64,000 bases of DNA from Chaetorhynchus papuensis (lineage: Eukaryota; Chordata; Aves; Passeriformes; Rhipiduridae): positions 186,001-250,000 of the forward strand of contig VWYX01000828.1 in the NCBI GenBank assembly GCA_013396525.1, given 5' to 3'. Shown one piece after another: positions 32,894-44,470 of this stretch. The number at the start of each line of letters is the position of its first letter. The first letter of the stretch is position 1. A program made the position numbers and the translations under genes. The notes under the pieces were generated by a model. The model was not told the DNA's origin and searched no databases. It worked only from the letters and a program-made list of their open reading frames with translations.

Positions 32894-33639
32894 TGAAAAA
32901 TCCCAATTTTGATGGGAGAAGTGGTGAGGTGGAAGAAACAGGAGGGGCCCTGTGACATCCCATGTTGTGTTTGTAGGGCACTCAGCTCAATATGGGGTGG
33001 TTGGACTCAAGCCCCTGTTCTGGCTGACAGAAATACTGGGATATATCCCAGCTAGAGGGTTCCTTTCTGTTCTCCAAGGAAAAATGTTGGGGAAAGAGGC
33101 TGTAACGGGACCAACTCCATTTGTCCTGTACAGGGAGGATTTTCAGCTGTGTGAAATAATTCCCTGGAAAATGCCTCGTCCTTCCATCAGGAATTGTGCT
33201 GGAGCTGCTGGAACTGCAGGATGGGTTTGAGCAGCCTGAATTATGCAGTGAATTGGATCTGAATGATCCTTCCTGGCCTTACAAACCCAGCACTTTACCC
33301 CAGCACAGAAAATAGAGGCTTTCCCCTGATTTTTCAGGGGTTTTTTTTGGTCCTGGATGTTTTTTTCCCCTGATTCTTTGTTCTGCTTGGCTCCATCCAC
33401 CCACCTGACTTCCCCTTTCAGAACTACCCCCAGGAAAACAAGGTTTCAGGCACTGTCCCTTCCTTCCCAGGGGTCTCTCTGCCACAATTTGTGCCAGGGA
33501 GGGATTTTTCCAGTGGCTCCACACTCTCCTCTCCCCACCAGCTGATCTCATCTGTCAGCAGGGCTTTTTTAAACCTTTTGTTGGCAAAAAATTCGTAATT
33601 TTCTCTGCATTTTGTGTCATCTCTAAAGGCAGGGAAGGT
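32894..33639. other. noncoding DNA, possible unrecognised repeat
   Basis: GGTTGGACTCAAG at 33000 and GAGCAGCCTGAATTATGCAG with GATCTGAATGATCCTTCC near 33229-33272 vaguely recall CR1-like 3' ends, but too weakly to call. The rest is ordinary DNA with a T-rich patch at 33340-33368. Confidence 0.35.
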
Positions 33640-34220
33640 GCTGCTGCCCCAGAATTGTAATAACTTATCTCTCCTTGTTGCCTTTGTGTCAGGTGTTATT
33701 ATTAATCCTTATCAGTCTGTTGAGGGGAGGAAATTAAAAGGTCTGAAGGGACTGCAACTCAGCTTAGAAAAATTTGTACCTTGGTCACAAGCAGACGCAA
33801 AAAAAAAAATGATTATGTATAAGATTGAGAAGTGCATTTCAAAGTGATTGCTTTTGTTTTTGGAAATAAGCAGTACGGAGGCCAAAAAATAAATAAATGA
33901 AGGAAACTCGCCCTTCATCCCCAAAAAGGGTGGGAAGGCAAAGGAGAACCACAGCAAACCCAGACAGGGCAGTTCAGTAGAGCCTTACATTGCAGAGTTA
34001 AATGTATTTCACTGGCAAGAAGTTATTTGGAGTTGCTGTGAATAAATAATGTATTTCAGTTTTCATAAACAACTCATTTTCCTTCGCAGAAAGCACCCGG
34101 AGCAAATGTTGCTCTGAAATTGTTTAATTACTGAGCCTTGCACTGAGTTATTTGTTATGAACTTTCTGTCTCTCAGCGTCTTCCCCTCTTAGATTAAATC
34201 TCATTTTCCCACTCAAATGC
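33640..34220. other. AT-rich noncoding DNA, weak island character
   Basis: GGTGTTATTATTAATCCTTATC (33693-33714), CTGTGAATAAATAATG (34037) and TTGTTTAATTACTGAGCC (34120) are homeodomain-type words in AT-rich DNA. An 11-A run lies at about 33799. Motif spacing is loose, so no enhancer call is made. Confidence 0.35.
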
Positions 34221-36779
34221 TGGGGTGTGAATGGAATCAGCACTTTCTCTATTTAGAATGGAACTGGCGTTTCTGCATTATTAAAAGTGGGATCAAACAG
34301 GAAAAAATGGGTTTTTTAGGAATCCTGGAGCTCGTTTGGCTTTTCTGTTTCTTGTTTTCAGAAATGCTTTTCAATGCCAGCACAAGGAGTGGGGTCCAGT
34401 TGTTCTCCAGCTGCAAAAGGAAAAGGAATTTTGTTCCAGTCCCATGTCCATGACCTTTTCCAGCTGCTCATAAAATGGGATTTATTCAACACCATTCCAG
34501 GCTTTGACCTGAAAGGTTAATTTTAACCAAACCGGCCAATTTACCTTTAATGGGATTTATTGGCACCCAAATAGAAATCAATAGGAAATCTCCATTACTT
34601 GGGCTTGTAAAACCAGCACAGAAAACAGAAATAAATGGGAATTAGTAGAATCAAGAGAACAAAAGTAACAAACCCAGAGCTATGCCTGGAGCTGATCCTT
34701 TGGCATTTAGGTTTCAATACCTTGCAGGATTTTGGTGTGGATTTGGTGACCAAATTCCCTCCCTGCAATTCCTAAAGTTACTCTTGAGCAGAATTTCCTG
34801 CAGGGCTTTGGGGCAATCTGATCTCTGCCCTGAGGAAGGTTTATTCCAGAAGTGCCTCTGCCTTCTCCCCCGTTCTCCCTTCCAAGCTGGGAGCCAGGGA
34901 TGCTGTTTGTGAGCTGAGCACACATTGCATCCCTGTAATGAGATTTCTGGGGCTGTGGGAAGGGCAATCCCAGCTCCACAGGGAGGTTAAAGGAAGGCAG
35001 GACGGCTGCAGTGCTGAACTGCTCCCAGAGCTCAGCTCTCACTCCTGGTGCTGGCAGAAACTCCTGGATATCCCAGGGAAGTCATTTAATCTCAGAACAA
35101 CCTTCTTAGTCAGGACTTGTGGCTGCTCCTTGTGGATAAACAGCCAGCTCTGTCTGGAAAAGCAGTAATAAAACATAAAAGAAAATCCCCTTCCACCAGA
35201 ATGCGTTAAAAGCTCTTTTTAATTTTTTTTTTTTTTCATGGGGAAAGATATCTTTGAGCTGTCCCAAAGCTTCCAGATCCGGCCTCATTCCAGATACCCA
35301 ACAGGATGGAAAATTCCCTTTCAAAGAACAGCCAAGTCAGCACAGGGCTGGGACAGGATCTGTTCACTTTATATCAGCTGAAGATCTTGGCTTCTAATGG
35401 CTGCAGCTTTGGGGGCTGAGCTAAAGGGGTTTATTTTTCCACTGGTGGCTCCCAGACATTGATCAGACAATGCTGAAGCCAGGACATTCTATCAAAAGAA
35501 TTCGTGTCCTGCAACAGAGCAGGAAGTGTAAAGCACTTTATGTATGAAAGAAATATTAATATTTAAGCTAAAACTCACAGGGAAAAAAAAATCTGATAAC
35601 CAGAAACAGCTTTAGGTGCAGATTCTTTTTATTTCCCTGAACTTGCAGAAAGTCTGGGGGCTCTGTGTATCTTGCAGAGTGAAAAGGAAAACACTGAGAG
35701 CTCTCTGCTGCAGCTCAGGCTGTGTTTGTTTGGGGAGGAGGGATGTTTGATCTGAGCTGCTGTGGGAAAGGCTTTGCCAGGCTGGGCTCTGAGCTGGGCT
35801 GGGACTCTGTCAGGGGGGCAGGAGCAGCCTCGCCGAGCACTTTTCTCTGGAATAATCTCACTGAAAAGCTGCTTTTTCACCCAGCCTGGTTCAGAGGGAG
35901 ATTCCTCTGCAGCAGGTTCATGATTCAGCTGCAGGGGATCCATGTGGGATTTCCTTTTGGATCATCCCAGTGCTGGAAAACCCCAGCTCTGCCACAATCA
36001 CGAGTGCTCCTCTCTGGTGTCCTCAAAGACTGAAAGCATCTCCAAGACCTGAGCACAATTCCAGGCTGCTGGGAGTGGGAAAATATTGGATTTTTGTGTG
36101 ATAATCGGAGGCTGAGTCTCCATTCTGCCTGTGCCGCCACCTTGGGGTGAGACCCTGGGTTTGTGTCAGCGGAAATTGAGGTTTTTTTTATCCCTGCCAG
36201 GCTCTGGCTGGGAGCTGCTGCAGTGATCTGTAGCTGCTGTAACTCCTGGGGGTGTTTGAAGGAGCCTCAGGGGGGACTTTTCACCCCACAGGAGGGGGCA
36301 GCCAGGTGGGATCGGGCTCTGCTCCCAGGGAGCAACAGGAAAAGGGGAAACAGCCTCAAATCGTGCCAGTTTTCCTAGAAATTTCCTTGTATTCACCTTG
36401 TGGGCTGACACTGGGAATCTGGCAGGGAGGTGAGGGGGCCTCAGTGGAACCCCAGGGCCATTTTTAGCTCATTCTGTAAAACACAGCACAGCCATGAAGA
36501 CGCCACTGCTTCACCTGCTGGAAACGTGTGGCTTTTTCCCTCTGGAAAGTTTTGTTTTCCTGTCTCCTCCCCTTCCTCTGTGGCTCCTGCCACTCTTCAC
36601 ACCTCCACTTGCAGCATCACCAAATTACCTGGTAACAAATCTCCTCTAAGCCCTGCTCTTGAACGTTTCTGTGCTGCCATAAATCCGAGGTGCTGAGCAG
36701 ATTGGAGGGGTGTGAAACGCCACATCGGGCAGCCACACGGGGAGATAAGGGGCTGAACAAGCTCAGCCCTGCTAACAGG
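34221..36779. other. unique noncoding DNA with a CTCF-like site
   Basis: No gene called. AT-rich words occur at 34530-34640. A T run (about 16 nt) lies at 35221-35236. At 36288-36301 a CTCF-like core occurs (listed separately). Frames up to 111 codons have no domains. Confidence 0.5.
36288..36301 (+). promoter_or_regulatory. CTCF-like core motif
   Basis: ACAGGAGGGGGCAG matches the 14-base CTCF core consensus CCASYAGRKGGCRS at 12 positions. The strongest part, AGGGGGCAG, is intact. One isolated motif in GC-rich DNA is weak evidence. Confidence 0.25.
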
Positions 36780-37060
36780 TGTTTGATCACTGCTCACGTG
36801 CTGCCAGAGCAAACAAACCTTTAAAAATAGGTAAATGGACAATGTGTCCTTTTCATCTGCTTTATCTTGTCTGCCCGGAGCTGGGAGATTCATAACTCCC
36901 TCTCCTCGGGCCTCATAAATTGTTTCTATTATTCATGATTAAAGTCCCGAGCAGAAGGTTCTTGCATATATCAGCAGGCACTTGTTAGAGACATCCTGAT
37001 GTTATTAAGACATAGATTCAGCCAAAGGTCGTTAGGAGAGCGTCCAAGTGGAAAGATCAC
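36780..37060. promoter_or_regulatory. candidate regulatory island
   Basis: CTCACGTGCTG (E-box CACGTG), CAAACAAACCTTTAAAAATAGG, GCCTCATAAATTGTTTC, TATTATTCATGATTAAAGTCCCG, GTTATTAAGAC and CAAAGGTCGTTAGG lie within 280 bp. Several intact CpGs sit in otherwise AT-rich context, a mark of possible constraint. Confidence 0.32.
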
Positions 37061-38413
37061 GTGGGAGACGGAGGAGAAAATTAGGGCTGAATGTAAAACA
37101 GGAGTGGGGAAGCAGAGCAGGACACAAAGGGGGACGGGGGGCACGGTTTTGGGGCAGGAGAAAAGCAGGAAGAGGTGCAGCACATCACCATCCCCTCCTG
37201 GTGGGGTTTAACCCCGAAAAACCCACCCAGTTTGTTCCAAGCCTCTTTAAGCTGGGCTTTACTGGGGCAAATTTTAAACGTGAAGCCACGCTAGAGCTTA
37301 TCCCTGGCGTTCAACACAGACCCCTCTGTGCCTGGCAGGAATATCCAGATGTTCCAGAGCCTCACAGAGGCTGTGCCTGCAATTCCGAGCCTCAGAACGC
37401 AGCTGGAGGCCTGGATGATGTGGGAATGTGCTGCTGCTGGCCCAGATGAGCCCGCCCAGCTCTGCCAGCCCCCTCCTGTTGGAGCTGGAGGTGCTGGGAA
37501 AACAAAGTTATTGATTCATTGATGGTGGTTTAATTGGAACAGATCCACAGAGCAGGAATAGCTGCAGCTCCTGGGGTCCAGGAATATCCAGGCAGGTGCA
37601 TTTGTCACATGCTTGGCTAATTTGGAGATCTGTAGGAGGAGTCTGAAGGGGAAATAAAGGGTATTGAGAGACCAGGAGCAGATTCCTGCCTGACAAGCCC
37701 CTCCTGGGTGTGTTTTGTGAGGTATTTCTGTGTCCCTGACTACAGTTCCTGTCAGGTATTGCGTGGAATGTTTGATTGGCAAAGCATGGTCTGTGTTCCA
37801 GAAATGCAAACGTAACTCCACGTGCCGTAGCTCAGATCTGGGAAACAGAAACAGACCCCATAAAAGCATAAAAAAATTCACTATTCAGTGCCAGAGCCCG
37901 TCCCTGGGTGTGCTGGGTGCTGTGCATGCTGTGGGAACAGTCCCTGTCCTGTCCCAGCTTCCTGGAGGTGACTTCTCAGCCCAAAATGTGCCCAGCCCAG
38001 CCTCCCCTTCGCTTTGTGCCTGGGTAATGCCACATCTGACAGCAAATGAAAACACCCTGCACCCGGGAGCTGCTGCCCTGGCAGGGCTCAGGAGGATTCT
38101 CCCACCTCTGCCGTGCCAAGGGCCGGGGAAAATCCCCACACAGGGACCCAGGGGATGTTCCCAGGTTTTAGAGCAGCAGCAGGTTGGAGAAATGTGCTTT
38201 TTAATGCCAGGCACGGCAGTGAACTGACCACCCCGATGTCACTGCTGGTCTGAATGTGCTTAAAGGCAGGGCAGGTGTTTAATTAAAGAGTTTACCTGGC
38301 CTAGGAGCCCAGGAAGCCAAAAATAGATGAGTTAGGAACAGAGAGACCCAGCCCAGCTTTGGCCTTCAGCAGCACGAGAAGTGCTCGCAGTGGGTTGGGA
38401 TCTCAAACAGCAC
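37061..38413. other. unique noncoding DNA
   Basis: G-rich patch at 37128-37160 (GGGGGACGGGGGG, then GGGG) with loose quadruplex potential. Frames to 165 codons (37730-38227) lack domains. Otherwise ordinary DNA. Confidence 0.5.
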
Positions 38414-38446
38414 TTTAAATTTAAATTTAAATTAAAAAAAAAAAAA
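38414..38446. repeat. (TTTAAA)n plus poly-A
   Basis: Three and a half TTTAAA units (self-complementary) run into a 12-A tract. Confidence 0.9.
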
Positions 38447-38574
38447 GAAAGAAAGGATTCCCATTCCCTATTAAAAAGGCAACATCATCTTCTTTTATGG
38501 ACTTTCTCCCTGCACAAAAGGCTGTTTTTAAAGCGCTGGTGGTGTTGGCACAGGCATTGTGGTGAGAATTAACA

Positions 38575-38830
38575 AACACCCCACTGACAAGCAGCCATTG
38601 TCTATGGCCCCTTTCTAATGTGATTTAACAAAACTGCCAGCAAGTCAGAATTAATGCAAATGAGTGCAAATTCACATATTCCAAAAGGATTAGAATATCA
38701 TTAATGTGGGCATTAAATATTTAAACAATATCTCTATGAAAGAATTATGAGCTCTCAAAGCTTGTCTGTGTTTTATGACCACATTAAAGCAGTTGTAATG
38801 ACATCTTCTTTGCTGGGACAAGGAATTACC
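38575..38830. promoter_or_regulatory. candidate regulatory island with POU octamer
   Basis: CTAATGTGATTTAAC, GAATTAATGCAAATGAGTGC (perfect octamer ATGCAAAT at 38654-38661, followed by a second TGCAAATT), GGATTAGAATATCATTAATG, GGCATTAAATATTTAAAC and CCACATTAAAGC. The octamer overlapping TTAAT and the density of TAAT cores make this one of the stronger islands. Confidence 0.35.
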
Positions 38831-40539
38831 CTTTTTTTAAGGGATCATCGTGCCCAAAGCCCCCAGTGTCCCCCCAGGTCGTGGTGTCCCTGTGTGTTGT
38901 TATCCAGAGCTCAGCTCGGTGGAGCTGTCGGGGTAGGAGAGGCAGAAATGTGAATATAAGACCCAACCAACATCACCAGCAGAGCTCTCCAGGGTCACTG
39001 CACCTCTGGTTCTGGAGTCAGATCTCATCCCTGGGCTTTATCCACGTAGGATTCAACAGCTGGAGAGCTGGGAACACTCTCCTGGCTGTGGGGGATCCTG
39101 TCCCCACAAACAGTGCAAGAATTCCCACACCTTGGCTCCCTCTGCTTTGCCAACTGCTCATTCTGTGTTTCACCTCCAAGGGATCTCTTTGGACAGGGAT
39201 TTCCTGACTCATGGAATTAGTCTAATCCTTGCTTTATTTACATATCCAGCACCCTGAGCTGCATCTGATACTCTGCTTTCCCAAACTGAAGCTGAGAGAC
39301 AAAATAGAGTCATGTTCCATAACCAGCTGCAGTGAAAAGTTCTGGTTTTTTGGGAATAACCTGATGGAAAAGTCTTCCCAGTTTCAGTTATAGGAGCAAA
39401 AAGGCTTGGAGAATGTCTCAGCTGAGAGAAGGGCTTGCAGGAAAACAGATGACCATGAATAGATGGAGACAGGTGTGGATCAAGGCACTTATTTGAGAGG
39501 CAAATGTAAAATTAACTTGAACTTTGATACTCTTAGTGCAGACTCAGCCTATCCTGAGCCTGTCAGGCCCTTCCCTGGCTCTCCATGAGAACAGGATCTC
39601 CTCAGGATAACTTAAAGGACCCAAAAGGATGCCCAATAGACCACCTGAAATATTTGGGATGGTCCCAACACCCAAAATGACGTTTTTAAGCCCAGGAGGG
39701 CTGTGACAGGCAGGTCTGCAGTGGGATCTCAGCTCAGCTCTCCACTCCTGGTACAAAGCACTTCTTTTGTGCCATTTCCAGCAGTGCCATGTGTGCCTAA
39801 CAAAGGGATTAAAATTAAAAAATCAAAGGGAATCAAGTGCATTATTCCTCTCAGGGAAAGGAGAGAGGAGTGAAGAACCCACTTGTGTGACTTAATGCGT
39901 TTTCTAAGGAGCTCTCTGCCTCGGTGGGGAGGATTGCTGGGGAGAGAGCCACAGATCCAGAGTCAGGGGGAGATGTGTGGTGATGGCAGTGAGTTGTTCC
40001 CGAGGCTCTCGAGCCTGTGCTGCCGAGGCACTCAGCTCTGCCAAGTGCTGGGAGCTGTGCTGTGGGAAGTGCAGGAAAACACGGTGGGCTGAGATGATTT
40101 CCCAGACATTCTGTGCCTCAGAGCTCTGCTTCTCCTCACAGCTCCCTTAAGGGTTTCAAACAAACTGGGCCACTACCTGGGGTTGGACTGAGAGAGTTGT
40201 CACTGGAAGGAGGCAGGTGACAAGGGCTGGGTGATCCCTTTGCCTCGGGATATTCCGTGAGTGTTCCCTTCCTCAGGAATAGCAGCTTTTGCTGCTTTCT
40301 GCTGAGCACTTGGCCCTTTTCCACAGGGACGCAGCGTGGTGGGAGGAATTGGCTGGGGAGGGGAGGAGAGGAGAGCAGCAGGAAGCTGGGCTGGGTGCAC
40401 AGGGCTGGGCTTTGGACTCGTGGCAGTGTCACTGGAAAACTCCCACTTCACCAGGAGGGAATTGCCTTGTGTTGCTTTCAAAGGCAGGGCTGGGCTGGGC
40501 TGCTCATCCCTGGAACACCACAGAGGTTTCCTCGGGGCA
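38831..40539. other. unique noncoding DNA
   Basis: Mixed-composition DNA without recognised gene or transposon. Frames up to 127 codons near 40.26-40.67 kb run into the minisatellite and carry no domain. Confidence 0.5.
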
Positions 40540-40605
40540 GGCAGGGATCCAGGCAGGGATCCAGGCAGGGATTCAGATGGATTCAGATGGATTCAGGTGG
40601 ATTCA
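40540..40605. repeat. two-phase minisatellite (12 bp x3, then 10 bp x3)
   Basis: GGCAGGGATCCA occurs at 40540 and 40552, and its variant GGCAGGGATTCA at 40564. Then come GATGGATTCA at 40576 and 40586 and GGTGGATTCA at 40596. The shared GGATTCA/GGATCCA end shows the 10-bp unit is a deletion derivative of the 12-bp unit. Confidence 0.9.
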
Positions 40606-40734
40606 GACCCTGCAGTGTTCCCTGTTTTCATTTCTGACCCCAGTGCAGAGCAGCACAAAATGCAGAACCTGAGCCCTTCATCTGCTGAGCTCCTGAACCT
40701 GCTCAGGGATGGTCAGTGCCACGAACATCAGTTC

Positions 40735-41115
40735 TGTGACCAATCTGATCAATCTCTACATTTATTCCTTGTAATCAGCAATCTGTTTTCTTTAACTACA
40801 GACACCATTACGTGACCAGTACATGATCTAATTAAATGCAACATATTAATGATCCCCTACGTGGGTTTGTGATCCTGTAATGAACAGGGGAACTGCACCA
40901 CAACCCTGCTTGATTTGGTGGTAGCTTGGATTTTAAAATTATTTTCTCCATTTAATGGCCAAATAATTAATGATAAATCCGTGCATGACACTGCTGTAAA
41001 ACCCTTGATGAAAGCTGGTCTGAGAGGAGCATCAAGCTCAGCTAAGGTGGTAGAAATTATGATTAATTCAGCTCTTGCATGGATAATAGTTGGTAGGAGG
41101 CTGAGCTGTAGATCT
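40735..41115. promoter_or_regulatory. candidate regulatory island
   Basis: GACCAATCTGATCAATC, CACCATTACGTGACC, GATCTAATTAAATGC, CATATTAATGATCCCC, CCATTTAATGGCC (palindromic), CAAATAATTAATGATAAATCCG and GAAATTATGATTAATTCAGC. It is long, rich in TAAT cores and retains ACGT CpGs. Confidence 0.33.
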
Positions 41116-42464
41116 GTGCTCCCTTTGCCAGCTCCAGGTTTCTTGTTTGTTGCCATATCCACAAAAACAGCAGCTGGGAGCTGTGGGATGGAGCAGCAGT
41201 GACACCTGAGAGCTGCAGTTATTTGCTGGAATGTCAGCTCTGAGATTCCTTGTGATCTGCTGCAAACCTTGTGGTAGATTAAAGACAGAAACTGGGAGGT
41301 TGGAGACGGAGCTGGCTGCAGCTTGAAACAATTCCATAAATATTTATTTATGCACAGCTGCTCTCGTGGGTGACTTACAAGGGGACTCCATCCCCCTTCC
41401 CTTCTGATTTGTACAAGTCCCATAAATTGTCATTTTTTTGACCACTGCTTTTTTTTAACAGTGAATTCAGCAGTTTGGTTCCAAGTTAGACACGAGGAAA
41501 AGCTGGAGGATTGTTCAAGGGATAAATAAATGGTTTGGTAGGAGCTTCATCCCATGAAGGGAACAGACTTTCTCAGCAAGGGGTCAGTGAAGGCTGATCC
41601 TGCCTTGGGGCAGCAGAGCCCAGAGAAGCTCTTCCAGCCCCTTCTCGCCCCAGTTCCGAGGGATCTGACAAATGTTTGTTGAATTTTCTCAGCTGTTTGT
41701 GTAAAGTGAAAAACCCAGGCCTGAACCTTGAAAAACAGAATGTCCTCACACAGAAGGCAGTGGGTGACACCCTGAGAAAAACAAGCCTGACAATCTGCAG
41801 CCCTGCTTTCTGTGCTGGTGCTGTGGAGCCAGGAGGCAAATTTAGACAATTTCTGGGTTGGTTTTTTTTTAGCTTTGCGAAGTCTGGTAATTGGATTAGT
41901 TTCAACTCTTTATTGCTGGTGGTTGATCCTGCTGGCCTAAAATCTTTGCTGTGGAATCCTTGGTGCCTCTGCTTTGCCCTCTGAAACTCGGGCTCCCAAA
42001 TGGGATTTGGAGCTGGGTTTGGGGTCCCCCGTGCCAGGCAGGCTCTGATACAGCTGGGGGCACAAATGTCAGCCAGCACAAAGTCACTGCTGCCCCTGAA
42101 GGGGGAAATTGCTCTGAGCTGACCCCTCCCAATGAACCCGGCTCCAGGGGAGTCCCAAGGGGGGGGAATTTGCTGGAGCTCTGTTTCCAGGTTTCCCCAG
42201 CGTGAGCACAGAGAATTGGGTCGATTTTTCTTTCCCTCGTAGGCAGCTGAATTTCCATCACAAAGAAGTTTGGGTGAGTGTGCAGAGAATTGGCTCAGGC
42301 TGATCTTAGGCACCTGGATTTTGGGAATGATCCCCCTGGAGAACCTCAGGCAGTGCAAAGCAGAAAGACCAGGAGGGGATGGGTTTGAACCTCCACAAGG
42401 TTGCAGTGATTCCAAGGAGCTCTGGATGCTCAGGAATTGGCTGCTTTGCTTCTCTGAGCAGGTA
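41116..42464. other. noncoding DNA containing a long open frame
   Basis: A minus-strand frame of 280 codons (41573-42415) is the longest in the window. Its product shows no recognisable domain, no signal peptide and no repeat structure, and shorter frames run on the other strand over the same bases. It is not called as a gene. A perfect palindrome ATAAATATTTAT lies at 41336-41347. Confidence 0.45.
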
Positions 42465-42486
42465 TTTTATACATGTATGTATAAAA
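42465..42486. repeat. 22-bp near-perfect palindrome with opposed TATA motifs
   Basis: Arms TTTTATACAT and ATGTATAAAA (10 bp each, perfect) surround a 2-nt centre GT. Each strand therefore carries a TATAAAA-type word at its far end. It could form a short cruciform, act as a dimeric binding site or serve as opposed TATA elements. No CpG-rich or initiator context is obvious. Confidence 0.85.
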
Positions 42487-42934
42487 CCACCAGATAAATT
42501 GGGACAGTGCACGCTGCCTTGGCTCTGCTTTGATCAGGGTGTAGCTCCTCCAGAGCTGCCCTGATTAAATCAGAGTGAAAATAAATTGAAAGGGCTTCTG
42601 TCTGATTTGTGAGACTTCTTCAGGTGTTAAGGGGAGAGAAAAAAACATCCAAGGAAGCGGGAAGAGAGAGTTTGCCATTTCATTGCCGCAGAAAACCTTT
42701 GCTAACACGGAGGGCAGTGAACTGAGGGGTAGGAACTGGAGGATTTCAGGGTTCAGGTAGCAAAGAGCGAATCTGAGGAGGAAAACACTGCAGAGCCATC
42801 AGCACCGTGTCCTGCACAGGACAGGAAGGAGAGCAAAGCAATTTTCCCCCTTCCCAGCGTGGACTGCCAGGAGCAGAGGTGAGGTTGATGAGCGATGCTG
42901 CAGAGGGGCTGCAGGTCTCTCCATCAGCATTAGC

Positions 42935-43215
42935 ACCTCTCCCCACGCCATGAATATTGAAATCCCCGAGTCATTAATCTCACTTCCCCACCGAGGACAA
43001 GGGATGTTCAATTCCCGGCCACAAAAAGGCTCTGCGGGGGTGATTGAGTTACTGGAGTTGCTTAAAAGCTGCCTGGAACCAGTGAAAGGCCCTGACAGGC
43101 AGGGAGGGGAGGTCAGGGGTGGAGTTCATCACCTCCCTAACAGAATTAATCAAGGGGAGAAAATCAGAACACGTTTGCTATTGAACGCGGAGTCAATGCC
43201 CGCTGGAAAGCATCG
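42935..43215. promoter_or_regulatory. candidate regulatory island
   Basis: CATGAATATTGAAATCCCCGAGTCATTAATC, GTTCAATTCCCGGCC and GGGGTGATTGAG, then CAGAATTAATCAAGGGG and TTGCTATTGAACGCGGAGTC. The CpGs (CCCCGAG, CCCGG, CGCGG, CCCGC) are numerous for this AT/GC-mixed block. Loss of CpG elsewhere in the window makes their persistence notable. Confidence 0.3.
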
Positions 43216-44272
43216 TGGTGTGGTCCCGATTTAGAATTCCCAGATGGGAGTGAGAAAGGCTTGGGGAAAGTCCAAGGAGGGAGAGCAAATCCCTTTGTTT
43301 CTAGGGGAAAAGGGAGAGAGAAGGATTGGTTCAGAAAAGCTGCAGGAAGAGAAATTCTTGTCAGGTCTCCCTGCAATTTTAACCTTTCGTGAGGTTATTG
43401 AAGGTTTTAAATCCAACGGGGGGAGTTGGGAAAGGAGTGAAATAAATACCAGAGAGGTGAATCAGGCAGGAGCATCCTCACAGTCCTTTGGTGCCAGCTC
43501 AGCCAGGGCTGTGCTCTGTCTGCACTTGTGCTCCTGGGGACTCCAGCAGGCCGGGATAAACACCCTGGAAGTTTCTGCTGCTCAGTAACCAGGAAATCTG
43601 AGAGGGTTGATGGGAGACTTGTCCTTCACTCCCTCTTTCCATGTGGCTGGCCATGCTTAGATCCACTTCCAGAGGGGGATTTGCAGGCACAGGCTCCTGT
43701 CCCTGTCCCTGTCCCAGCCCCTTCCCAGGAGTGCCACCGAGCCCGGTCCCTTTCCCAACCCCTAAAACACTGCTCAGCAGCTCAGCTGGGCCACCCAGAT
43801 TGGTAAAAAAGGGGCTTTTCCTGTCTTGGTCAGCGTCCAGAAAACTTTGAAGTACCAGAGGGATGTATAGGATATATAAACCACGTTCTTTTCACTCCCT
43901 GCTGGCTCCTTCTCCCCTCTCTGACCCTGATTTGTTTGTGCCAGCCTGGGATGGACGAGCCCAAATCTCTCTTCGTTGGCTGCTGTAGAACACAGGCAGA
44001 GCCTCAGCACCGAGATAAGCAGAGATTTCCCTGCAAGAGGCAGGAGACCTTCAGAGGATGTTGCCTCTGGGGAAATTCGTTCAGCAAGAGGCTTTATTTT
44101 TAATGTGAAATGGAGGAACAAAACACGGAATTGAAGCTTTTTGGTAAAGCTTGCATGGGGCCCACAGCCCAGCTCTCTCTTCCTGCAGCCTTTTTGCAGC
44201 CTGCTATTATTCATGCCCCAGATTTGCTTTTTCTCAATGGGTTTCCCAAGATAAAAACGTGCATTCTGAAAG
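43216..44272. other. unique noncoding DNA
   Basis: A short CTGTCC triplication (about 43699-43716) makes a Pro/Val-rich frame. No gene or transposon recognised. A 183-codon minus frame (43774-44325) starts in the poly-A region and has no domain. Confidence 0.5.
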
Positions 44273-44291
44273 AAAAAAAAAAAAAAAAAAA
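44273..44291. repeat. poly-A tract (19 nt)
   Basis: Uninterrupted A run followed by GAG and a further A run. Confidence 0.92.
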
Positions 44292-44391
44292 GAGAAAAAA
44301 TAGCATATTTCTGCTTTGTAACCAACCAGGGTCCCTCAGGAGTCTCTGTTTTGAAATGAGCAGCACATTTCAGGTGTGCACCTGAACTTCC

Positions 44392-44470
44392 TGCTTGTCA
44401 AAATTATCAAGGCAGTGGTGGCAGGCCCAGTTGGAGTAATTGGATTATTAGACAAGCATGCAAAAATCTC
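44392..44470. promoter_or_regulatory. small candidate element
   Basis: GTCAAAATTATCAAGG, GGAGTAATTGGATTATTAGAC and AGCATGCAAAAATC. It is a compact homeodomain word cluster of about 75 bp. Confidence 0.2.

Noticed and set aside
33200..33290. Possible CR1 3' end (GATCTGAATGATCCTTCC)
   Set aside because: Only one short block matches weakly, and the terminal TTCCAACC and octamer repeat are missing.
43774..44325. 183-codon minus frame with an N-terminal Phe run
   Set aside because: The Phe run is the translated poly-A tract. Nothing downstream is recognisable.
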